Of a stretch of 22,030 nucleotides of DNA, positions 5,955-13,041 are shown piece by piece (position 1 is the stretch's first letter; each line of letters starts with the position of its first letter). The position numbers were made by a program, and so were the translations under genes. The stretch is from Clostridia bacterium (GTDB lineage: Bacteria > Bacillota > DULZ01), in the NCBI GenBank assembly GCA_012520135.1, contig JAAYOX010000077.1, forward strand, positions 1 through 22,030. The letters are read 5' to 3'. The notes below the pieces were generated by a model. That model had not been told where the DNA came from. It did no database searches and was given only the letters and a program-made list of their open reading frames with translations.

Positions 5955-7163
5955 ATGAACAGAAGTACCGTCATTGTAAGAAACAGTTTCTTTTTTTACA
6001 TTTCCTTTTTTACTGCCGGAACTCAAACCATTGTAACTCAAATGTATTTACTGAAACATTATCCGGCGGAAAAGGCTATCTTGCTTCCGGCAATTCTCCT
6101 GCTAGGTGCCTTAACCGGTATCACCGGAGCTTTTGTATCCCGAAAATTTTTAAAAGTAAAGACTTCGGCCTTAACAATCGGGTTTTTAATTTTCTTACAT
6201 GCTTTTTGCTTTTTAGCCCTGTTGAACACCGCCAATATCTTCCTTTATACATTGTTTTACATTGCCGGATGCTTTCTGATGGCTTTTTTATATAACTACC
6301 TTGACAATTACTATGCCAGGACTGCCGATGCCTCTTCCATAGATTGGCACATTCGCTCTCTCCTTGTCTTTCAAATGCTTGCTTTCATAATTTCACCCCT
6401 CTTCTTTGCAGTCAGCGGCTCCGCATTGTTAAGCACAGTTACTGTGGCCCTGCTGGCAATACTGACAGGCACTCCTGCGCTCCTGATCTTAACCAAAAGC
6501 ATCAGAACCGGGATGAATATAACGGAAACAAAAGTCGTTCAGCAAAAACAAGCACCCATGGACAGTAAAGAGAAATTAGCCCTGGTCTATATTTTACTGT
6601 TATTTACGGTTGTCTCTATTTACCTTTCCATGGTTACCTTTATTGTCAGCGATTATTATCGCTTCGCCGGTTATAGTACCAAAAGCGGAGTGGCTCTGAT
6701 GATAACCAGTCTCGCAGCCTGTATCGGTGTCTTGAAACTTAAGCCTTTAAAGGAGGACAAAGCCGGCGAAAACATACCGGATCGCCATTTCAGGCCTCAA
6801 CTTCAACTGCTGATCACCTGTACAGCTTTGGCCATGGGTCTTTTACTGATGCTTAAACTGGTTAATAGCTTTATTTATTTCTTACTGATCTCCATAGTAT
6901 TAGGCTACGTTTACGGCCTGTTCTTGAATTCCACCAGGCAATATGCGGTTAATATTTCTAATTACCGGAACAGCACGCTGTTTTTGACTATTTACAATAA
7001 CGGCCAAAGCATTTCTTTTGTCGTCAGTAACATTCTTCTCGCTTGCATCTGGCTTATCCAGAAAATTATTGACGCAGAGTATTATTTACTGCTCTTTATG
7101 ATGCTTCTCGCTCTCTTGGTTATAGACCTGGTGCTGCTCATGCGTTGGCGCACTCAGAATTAA
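5955..7163 (+). CDS. MFS-like 12-helix membrane protein, substrate unknown
   Basis: A 402-residue, very hydrophobic protein with about twelve predicted membrane segments: six before and six after a hydrophilic loop near residues 180-205 (TKSIRTGMNITETK to MDSKEK). This is the layout of the major facilitator superfamily. I do not recognise a specific subfamily and no classic loop 2-3 motif is clear. ATG at 5955 follows GGAGGT with a 5-nt gap. It lies 56 nt after the CDP-alcohol phosphatidyltransferase and is followed by a strong terminator at 7291-7338, so the pair forms a two-gene operon. A role in moving a lipid or lipid precursor is suggested only by this pairing. Drug, peptide or metabolite export are equally possible. 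Confidence 0.7.
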   Translation: MNRSTVIVRNSFFFYISFFTAGTQTIVTQMYLLKHYPAEKAILLPAILLLGALTGITGAFVSRKFLKVKTSALTIGFLIFLHAFCFLALLNTANIFLYTLFYIAGCFLMAFLYNYLDNYYARTADASSIDWHIRSLLVFQMLAFIISPLFFAVSGSALLSTVTVALLAILTGTPALLILTKSIRTGMNITETKVVQQKQAPMDSKEKLALVYILLLFTVVSIYLSMVTFIVSDYYRFAGYSTKSGVALMITSLAACIGVLKLKPLKEDKAGENIPDRHFRPQLQLLITCTALAMGLLLMLKLVNSFIYFLLISIVLGYVYGLFLNSTRQYAVNISNYRNSTLFLTIYNNGQSISFVVSNILLACIWLIQKIIDAEYYLLLFMMLLALLVIDLVLLMRWRTQN

Positions 7164-7290
7164 ATAAGCAAGGCTACGCCTTAAAGACTATCAACAATAA
7201 GTCAACCGGTGTTAATCGAAGAGCAGAATTGATGCCAAAATCAAAAGAGCAAAGGAGCCTGAGGGAAAATGTAGTTTGTTTTCAAGCTTT

Positions 7291-7338
7291 AGCCGCAATC
7301 ACTTAGTCTAAAAGGGATTGCGGCTGTTAAGTTTTGTT
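7291..7338 (+). terminator. Rho-independent terminator of the phosphatidyltransferase-MFS pair
   Basis: Perfect 10-bp stem AGCCGCAATC / GATTGCGGCT (7291-7300 with 7316-7325), 15-nt loop, then GTTAAGTTTTGTT. It lies about 130 nt after the MFS stop and before the promoter of the patatin gene. Confidence 0.8.
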
Positions 7339-7376
7339 ACCGGTAGACAGGTAAAGAATCCAAAAAGGCGCCTATT

Positions 7377-7406
7377 TTGAAATAACAGCGAGTACTGACC
7401 TCTAAT
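7377..7406 (+). promoter_or_regulatory. Candidate sigma-A promoter of the patatin-fusion gene
   Basis: TTGAAA (7377-7382), 18 nt, TCTAAT (7401-7406), five of six matches in each box. It would give a leader of about 115 nt to the ATG at 7530. Apart from this and the terminator I see nothing convincing in the 366-nt gap 7164-7529. Confidence 0.4.
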
Positions 7407-7529
7407 TGTAAGCAAAGTTGAACTATCCTGCATTCCTAAAGGAGTGTGTCCGGATTCGTCGAATGATTGAATAAAGAGAAAAATCAGGGATAAGAGCATA
7501 GGCTGAATAAGGGAGGGTGTGATTGGAGG

Positions 7530-9392
7530 ATGAATAAAATTGAGAAATTGTTTCTTCTGAATGATCTGAGTGATCAGGATTACGCCTTGATCCAAGAGGA
7601 GATTCAGCTTGAGGAGTTTTCAGAGGATGCAATAATTTTAAAGCAAGGACAGCAAGGACAAAAATTTTTCATGCTGGTTGAAGGAAGCGTGGAAGTCATT
7701 CTGGAAGGTGAGACAGAGGTTCGTCTTGCTACGTTAAAGGTGGGAAACTTTTTTGGCGAAATGTCTTGTTTAACGGGGGAACCGGTCTCAGCAACCATCC
7801 GGGCATTGGAAAAAGTGACCTTGTATACCTTGACTAAGGAGGGTCTACTGAAATTACTGGAGATGCATCCAAAGTTAATGAGAAGCATGTTGGACCAGCT
7901 GTTGAAACGCATCTCCCAATCAAACCTGTTGGTTCACCAGGAACACTTGAAAAGCAGCGTGCTGCTACAATCGGTTTCTGACCAGGCCAACAAGTATGGT
8001 AAAATTATTGATCTCAGCGAGGAAATGAAAAGGGTACAGGCCCAGGTGGGAACCTTGGCCGATGCCACCTGTCCGGTTTGGATTGAAGGTGAAACCGGTG
8101 TAGGTAAAGAATTTATTGCCAATCGCCTTCATTATGACAGTATTAGACAAAAAGGCCCCCTCTTAAAGGTGAGCGGACTGGAGTTTACCTGGGAAGAATG
8201 GAGGAAAAAAAGAGCGGCTGCGGCAGGGGGTACTATTCTGCTATCCAAAGCAGATCAATTACCTGCCGGCACCTTGAAGGAATTGTTGGATCAGGCAGGA
8301 ACCGATCCCAGAGTGATCATGATGGGCGGGGAGCCTCCTGCCGGATTCCCGGTAGAAATCATCAAAGTCCCGCCCTTAAGGGAAAGACGTGAAGACCTGT
8401 ATGCCTTAATCAAAGAATTTTTGCGCCGGGAAGGTGTGGTTTCTCCTGAACAGGGCATTTCAGGCTCTGCTATCCGCAAACTGGCCGCGTATCCTTTCCT
8501 GGACGGCAATGTGGAAGAATTGTTCCAGGTATTGCACAAGGCGGTCATTTTGAGTGACGGCGCTACCATACAGGCAGAGCATATTCGCTTTGATCACCGT
8601 CGTCGTATTCATTCCCGGCCCAGAATCGGCTTAGCCCTCGGTGCAGGTATTATCCGGGGTGTCGCTCATGTAGGTGTATTAAAGGTATTGGAGGAAGAAG
8701 GAATTCCTATCGATCTCATCGCCGGAAGCAGTGTCGGCTCCCTGGTTGGCTTATTGTATGCTGCCGGAATGAAAATTTCTACCATGGAAGAGCTATTGCC
8801 TACCATCTCCTGGCGCAATTTAGTATCTTTTACAAGGCCGACCACGGGCTTAACCAATAATGCTAAAATGGGAAAATGGCTCAAAAAACTGATCGGAGAT
8901 CCCAACATTGAAGATTTGCCTATTCCTTTTGCCTGCGTGGCTACGGACGGCCAAACAGGCATGCCGGTGATTATGAAATCAGGATCAGCTATCAAGGCGG
9001 TGAGAGCGTCTACAGCAATCCCGATGGTCATGAAACCTGTTTATGAGAATGGCAAGGTGTTATGGGACGGAGCTATGGCTCATAAGGTGCCTGTTCATTT
9101 AGTCAGAAGTATGGGTGCAGATATCGTGATTGGCGTTGACGTGGGGCTGCCTACTTTTAAGAAAGGTACGGTCAAAAACTTGTACGACGCTTTTATGTTC
9201 CCTTTGGATATATTGCAGGACAGTCTGGCTCAGGAAGAAATGGAACTGGCCGATATCTTGTTGAAGCCTGTGGCAGACGCCAGCGGGTACAGTTTCAAGA
9301 ATGTACCGATCTTCCTTAAAAAGGGGGAAGAAGAAACAAGAAAAGCCATCCCCTACATTCGCAAGGTTATTGCCGAAGTAGGAGAGGCGTAG
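7530..9392 (+). CDS. Three-domain patatin-like phospholipase: cNMP-binding + degenerate sigma54-type AAA+ + patatin
   Basis: A 620-residue fusion. Residues about 10-130 form a cyclic-nucleotide-binding beta-roll (GQQGQKFFMLVEGSVEV, then GNFFGEMSCLTGEP). Residues about 165-355 resemble the AAA+ domain of sigma54 activators: Walker A GETGVGKE (187-194) and VPPLRERREDL are kept. However, the GAFTGA loop is missing, the Walker B acidic pair is replaced (GGTILLSKADQL) and the sensor-II arginine is lost (GNVEEL). From about 365 follows a patatin hydrolase: Gly-rich oxyanion loop GAGIIRG, nucleophile Ser401 in GSSVG, catalytic Asp513 in DGA. The lipase looks active while the AAA+ part cannot be a normal activator. 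The cNMP-patatin order recalls neuropathy target esterase. GGAGG abuts the ATG; GGGAGGG lies 12 nt upstream. Single-gene unit, convergent with the hydrolase gene. Ligand and lipid substrate are unknown. Confidence 0.9.
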   Translation: MNKIEKLFLLNDLSDQDYALIQEEIQLEEFSEDAIILKQGQQGQKFFMLVEGSVEVILEGETEVRLATLKVGNFFGEMSCLTGEPVSATIRALEKVTLYTLTKEGLLKLLEMHPKLMRSMLDQLLKRISQSNLLVHQEHLKSSVLLQSVSDQANKYGKIIDLSEEMKRVQAQVGTLADATCPVWIEGETGVGKEFIANRLHYDSIRQKGPLLKVSGLEFTWEEWRKKRAAAAGGTILLSKADQLPAGTLKELLDQAGTDPRVIMMGGEPPAGFPVEIIKVPPLRERREDLYALIKEFLRREGVVSPEQGISGSAIRKLAAYPFLDGNVEELFQVLHKAVILSDGATIQAEHIRFDHRRRIHSRPRIGLALGAGIIRGVAHVGVLKVLEEEGIPIDLIAGSSVGSLVGLLYAAGMKISTMEELLPTISWRNLVSFTRPTTGLTNNAKMGKWLKKLIGDPNIEDLPIPFACVATDGQTGMPVIMKSGSAIKAVRASTAIPMVMKPVYENGKVLWDGAMAHKVPVHLVRSMGADIVIGVDVGLPTFKKGTVKNLYDAFMFPLDILQDSLAQEEMELADILLKPVADASGYSFKNVPIFLKKGEEETRKAIPYIRKVIAEVGEA

Positions 9393-9420
9393 CGGTAATC
9401 CCGTCAAAGGATTACCGTTA
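9390..9420. terminator. Hairpin between convergent genes
   Basis: CGGTAATCC / GGATTACCG (9393-9401 with 9409-9417) with a 7-nt loop, extendable by three pairs into the patatin stop codon. It lies between two convergent genes and could end both transcripts, but neither side has a real T tract, so termination strength is doubtful. Confidence 0.45.
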
Positions 9421-9436
9421 CGGCCTTCCTGCTTGT

Positions 9437-10621
9437 TCATCCTTCAACATTAAAGGAGCAAGTCATCAATCCCCGGTACCCCTTCATCGCTTTTTCCAAG
9501 TCTTCCACGCTGATGGATTCATCGACCACATGGGCATCGTTTTCCCTCCCCGGTCCAAAACCAATGGTGGGGATCCCTCTTTTACCGCAGCTGGTACTGC
9601 CGTTGGTGCAGAACCGGTAAGCAGTAATTTGAGGCTCAAGACCACTGCCTTGAAGTGCTTTCAAGGCCTTTTGTGTGTAAGGATGATCTTCTTCCAACTT
9701 CCACGCGGGATAAAACCTTTTATTAGTAAAGCTGTGGCCGGTATAAGTAGTATGCTGTTCTTCGGCAATGTTAACGGTAATATTCAGTGAGGGAATTTTG
9801 GCGGCCGCTTCAGCCAGGCAGTCTTTTAATTCTCCCAACACTCCTGCTTCAGTTTCACCTACCAGCAGGCGCCGGTCATAGGTACAAGAAGCCTCGTAAG
9901 GAATCACTGACTGGCCGGGATAGGGACGGGAAATCAGATCAGTCAATACCATAATCCCTTCTCCTAATAAGGGATCCTGTCTAAGCTTAATTTTTCTGAG
10001 AGCGGAAATAGCGTCAACCAAATGTTCCCCCGCATTGACTGCCAACTCGGGATTAGACGAATGAGCCGATTTCCCTTTGGCAGTTACCTGGATTTCCGCC
10101 CGTCCCCGCTGACCTATTTTTAAATTTAATTCCGAAGCTTCCCCAATGACCACCAGATCAGGCTTGACCCGGTCCAGGACCAACTCAAAACATTGACCCT
10201 CCGCAATCTCTTCCGAGACAGTACCACTAATGAAAATTGTACCGGGAATCCGGTCTTTCTGGGGAACTAAGGTGGCGCCTGCATAAAGCATGGCAGCTAA
10301 TGACCCTTTCATATCGGCAGCTCCGCGGCCATACAGCCGTCCCCCTTCAATTTCTCCTCCAAAAGGATCATGTGTCCAATCGGACTCTGCTCCTACTCCC
10401 ACCGTATCAATATGGGCATCAAAAAGGAGCTTGAAATCCCCGGCTCCTTTTATCATGCCAATGACATTACCTGCTTCATCAATGATGGCATCATCATAAC
10501 CCATATCCAACATAGTACTTTTAATAAATGCGGCAAGCTCTTGCTCCTGACCGGTGATACTTTTTATCCGGATCAATTGTTGAGCCAACTGTAGCAATTC
10601 CTTGTTTTCCAATTGCTGCAT
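9437..10621 (-). CDS. M20 family metallohydrolase, YgeY type (selenium-metabolism-linked family)
   Basis: Cytosolic zinc-dependent hydrolase of the ArgE/DapE/carboxypeptidase G2 family, 394 residues. Metal ligands fit the family: His70 and Asp72 in FDAHIDTV, bridging Asp103 in GRGAADMKG, catalytic Glu137 with Glu138, Glu161 in GEAS, and a late His in GRENDAHVVDE. The stretches LNLKIGQRGRAEI, YDRRLLVGET and FCTNGS point to the YgeY branch, named from genes near selenium-dependent enzymes; its substrate is not established. No selenium genes are in this window. It follows rng by 24 nt on the same strand, so it may be read from the shape/division block. The ATG directly abuts GGAGG with no spacer. 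TTG at 10612 (codon 4), 9 nt from GGAGG, may be the true start. Confidence 0.88.
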   Translation of the reverse strand: MQQLENKELLQLAQQLIRIKSITGQEQELAAFIKSTMLDMGYDDAIIDEAGNVIGMIKGAGDFKLLFDAHIDTVGVGAESDWTHDPFGGEIEGGRLYGRGAADMKGSLAAMLYAGATLVPQKDRIPGTIFISGTVSEEIAEGQCFELVLDRVKPDLVVIGEASELNLKIGQRGRAEIQVTAKGKSAHSSNPELAVNAGEHLVDAISALRKIKLRQDPLLGEGIMVLTDLISRPYPGQSVIPYEASCTYDRRLLVGETEAGVLGELKDCLAEAAAKIPSLNITVNIAEEQHTTYTGHSFTNKRFYPAWKLEEDHPYTQKALKALQGSGLEPQITAYRFCTNGSTSCGKRGIPTIGFGPGRENDAHVVDESISVEDLEKAMKGYRGLMTCSFNVEG

Positions 10622-10645
10622 CCTCCTTTTTTTTATGTCTGTTGC

Positions 10646-12325
10646 CTAAAAGATTAGTTTTGCTTCTGCCTCTTTTACTGACAGCCCGGTGATTTCCATA
10701 GAATAGGCCTGTTCCCCATCCCATGCAAAATGGGCAGGTAAATGAACTGTCAGACGATATTCCTCAAGTGGGATCACTGCCCGATCTTGATGACAATAAG
10801 CGGGTGTAAGCCCCTTCCAACGAAGTATTTGGCCGGGCTCCAAAGGAAGGATTTGTTCTTCCAGCCTTTCCCGGGACCATATGCCCTCCAACTCTATGGC
10901 TTCTCGATGGATGTTTTTCCTGCCGATGATTATGATTTCTTTACCTGTACGGGCTTCCAGTTCCCTTAAAGAATCGTCCATCAATGACAGAGCCACTTGG
11001 GCATTCAAATTAGCTGCAATTACCGGAGCTGCAACTCGATTAGCCATATTAAACAACTTTTGCCTGGCTTGTTCCACCACAGCATGGAGTTTAAGCACTT
11101 TCCCTTTTCCTTTGCAATATGGGCAGTTGCTTAGCCATAAATTACCCAAACTCTTATTAGTTTTTTTCCTGCTTATTTCTACCAAGCCTAACCTGGTCAA
11201 TCCCAGAATTTGGGTTTTCACCCGATCCTTTTTAGCTTGTTTTTCCAATTCCTCCAAAACTAATGCCCAGTGACTTTCCTCATTCATATCCACAAAATCT
11301 ACAACCACCATGCCCCCGATATTCCTGAGGCGCAATTGTCGCCCGATTTCCGCCGCTGCATCCAGGTTAACCTTAAGGGCTGTATCGGCCAAGCTGGTAC
11401 TGCCTATAAACCGGCCGGTATTTACATCGATGACTGTTAACGCTTCTGCCGCATCGATAATCAGGTAACCTCCGCAATCCAGCCAAACCTTCCGCCGCAA
11501 GGCCTCATCCATTTGGGCAGGCACTTTAAACAATTCAAAGAGATCGCCTTCTTGATACACTACCCGCTCCTGCAAATGAGGGGCCAACATGGCCACAATC
11601 CTTTTTACTTCTTCTTTAGTCTCCTGCCGGTTAACCAAAATCCGGTCCACATCAGTGGATAGTAAATCCCGCAAGGCTGCAGGCAATAGTTCCATATCCC
11701 GGTGAAGCAGTGCCGGGCTGCTTACCTCTTTACTCTTAGCCTGAATAGCGGCCCATAAAGCTTCCAAAGAACGAAAATCCCCTTCCAGTTCCTCCGGACC
11801 GGCTTCCATTGCTGCCGTTCTGACGATGACTCCATCCTCCGGCCTTTTATATTGCATGGCTAATTCTTTAATCCTTTTTCGCTCTTCCTCACCGTCAATC
11901 CGGCGAGAGAGAAGTAAATGCTTTTGGCCGGGCATCAAAACAATATAGCGACCGGGCAAAGAGATCCTGGTGGTAATACGAGGTCCTTTTGTTGCTGTTC
12001 CATCTTTCACTACCTCTACCAGCAGATCTTGCCCTTCTTTGAGGATATCTTTGATAGAGCCTCTTTTTCTTTTGGTTATGGGGAACCCTCCCTGGGAAGG
12101 CAGAAGTATGTCATCCCAATGCAAAAGAGCATTGCGCCCAATCCCCAGATCCACGAAGGCGGCCTGCATGCCGGGAAGGACATTCATTACCCGTCCCAGG
12201 TAAATATTGCCAACCAGTCTTTCCTGATATAAGCTCTCCCAATGCAATTCCACTACTTTATTATCTTCTAAAACAGCCAAGCTTTTATTTTTAAAGCCGG
12301 CTTGGATGACAATGATTCGTTCCAT
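10646..12325 (-). CDS. rng: Ribonuclease G (RNase E/G family)
   Basis: Endoribonuclease for rRNA maturation and mRNA turnover, 559 residues, the usual length for a Clostridial RNase G without an RNase E-type C-terminal scaffold. An S1 RNA-binding domain begins near residue 38 (GNIYLGRVMNVLPGMQAAFVD). The catalytic magnesium aspartates are Asp300 in VIDVNTG and Asp343 in VVDFVDM. The zinc-link cysteines 401 and 404 are in CPYCKGKG. ATG at 12325 lies 20 nt after the DUF2344 stop, so it belongs to the same operon. The ribosome site is modest and part of a GGAG/CTCC mini-hairpin. In many related genomes rplU comes next; here the YgeY-type hydrolase does. Confidence 0.95.
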   Translation of the reverse strand: MERIIVIQAGFKNKSLAVLEDNKVVELHWESLYQERLVGNIYLGRVMNVLPGMQAAFVDLGIGRNALLHWDDILLPSQGGFPITKRKRGSIKDILKEGQDLLVEVVKDGTATKGPRITTRISLPGRYIVLMPGQKHLLLSRRIDGEEERKRIKELAMQYKRPEDGVIVRTAAMEAGPEELEGDFRSLEALWAAIQAKSKEVSSPALLHRDMELLPAALRDLLSTDVDRILVNRQETKEEVKRIVAMLAPHLQERVVYQEGDLFELFKVPAQMDEALRRKVWLDCGGYLIIDAAEALTVIDVNTGRFIGSTSLADTALKVNLDAAAEIGRQLRLRNIGGMVVVDFVDMNEESHWALVLEELEKQAKKDRVKTQILGLTRLGLVEISRKKTNKSLGNLWLSNCPYCKGKGKVLKLHAVVEQARQKLFNMANRVAAPVIAANLNAQVALSLMDDSLRELEARTGKEIIIIGRKNIHREAIELEGIWSRERLEEQILPLEPGQILRWKGLTPAYCHQDRAVIPLEEYRLTVHLPAHFAWDGEQAYSMEITGLSVKEAEAKLIF

Positions 12326-12345
12326 AGGAGTTCAGCTCCAACCAT

Positions 12346-13041
12346 TTAAAGAATTTCCAACGGAGTCACCAAACCATTATTTTTAAACAAAAACAAACCG
12401 GTTCGCTGGATCTCCATCTCTTCCTGCTGAAGGGGAATTCCCTCCAATTCGATTAAACCCCGGACTACTTCATCAGGACGTACTGAACCCTGGCTTCCTA
12501 CCTGGAGTTCCATCTGCAAAACAGCTGATGAATTTTCCTCTTTTCCTGCCAGCCGAAAGATTCCCTGCCGGATGTCCTTGGGCCGGGGTCCTTCTTTAGT
12601 ATTTCTCATAACCACAATGCCGGACCGGTTCATGAGATTTTCGATGGCCTGTTCCAGGTCCATTTGGTCCCGCCCCTCAAGCAAAGGTACCTTTACCTGA
12701 AAACGGGCTCTTTCAATGACCGCCATCAAAGGAGCCGTTTTACCTTTGATTTCTTTTCCCTGTTTGATAGTGACACCCTTGGGCAATGCTTGTCCCAACC
12801 TCTCGATGATCCCGGCTACCGGAACCGGCTCCGCTAACTCTATATCCACATACTCACAGGTGCTGGTTATGCCTACGGCCAAAGGAGGTCCAAAGGCTAA
12901 TTTGGGATGGGGGTTGAATCCCCGGGAATAAGCAACAGGCAATCCGGCTCTCCGTAAGGCCCTGATAAATAAACGTAAAAAATCAAGATGAGATAAATAC
13001 CTAACTTCTTTTCCTACACTGTATTCCAGCCGGACTTCCAT
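12346..13041 (-). CDS. DUF2344 / TIGR03936 radical-SAM-associated protein
   Basis: A 231-residue protein with the family hallmark at its N-terminus: VRYLSHLDFLRLFIRALRR, then SRGFNPHPKLAFGPPL and STCEYVDIEL. It nearly always lies beside, or is fused to, the TIGR03960 B12-binding radical SAM protein. Its ATG overlaps that gene's TAA by one base (TAATG), a sign of tight translational coupling and probably a stoichiometric partnership. Biochemical function is not known to me. rng follows 20 nt downstream, a conserved order in Firmicutes that suggests a link to RNA or translation, although this is inference only. Confidence 0.92.
   Translation of the reverse strand: MEVRLEYSVGKEVRYLSHLDFLRLFIRALRRAGLPVAYSRGFNPHPKLAFGPPLAVGITSTCEYVDIELAEPVPVAGIIERLGQALPKGVTIKQGKEIKGKTAPLMAVIERARFQVKVPLLEGRDQMDLEQAIENLMNRSGIVVMRNTKEGPRPKDIRQGIFRLAGKEENSSAVLQMELQVGSQGSVRPDEVVRGLIELEGIPLQQEEMEIQRTGLFLFKNNGLVTPLEIL

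Noticed and set aside
7164..7314. Open stretch after the MFS gene reading GYALKTINNKSTGVNRRAEL, which recalls the end of an OmpA/MotB-like domain
   Set aside because: Too short, no upstream domain in any frame and no start with a ribosome site; most likely chance.
7308..7632. Minus-strand ORFs across the gap before the patatin gene
   Set aside because: They run through the terminator and promoter, have odd composition and overlap the start of a clear gene.
8041..8600. AAA+ part of the patatin protein as a functional sigma54 activator that might drive the two sigma54 promoters
   Set aside because: No GAFTGA loop, no Walker B acids and no helix-turn-helix domain; it cannot act as a conventional enhancer-binding protein.
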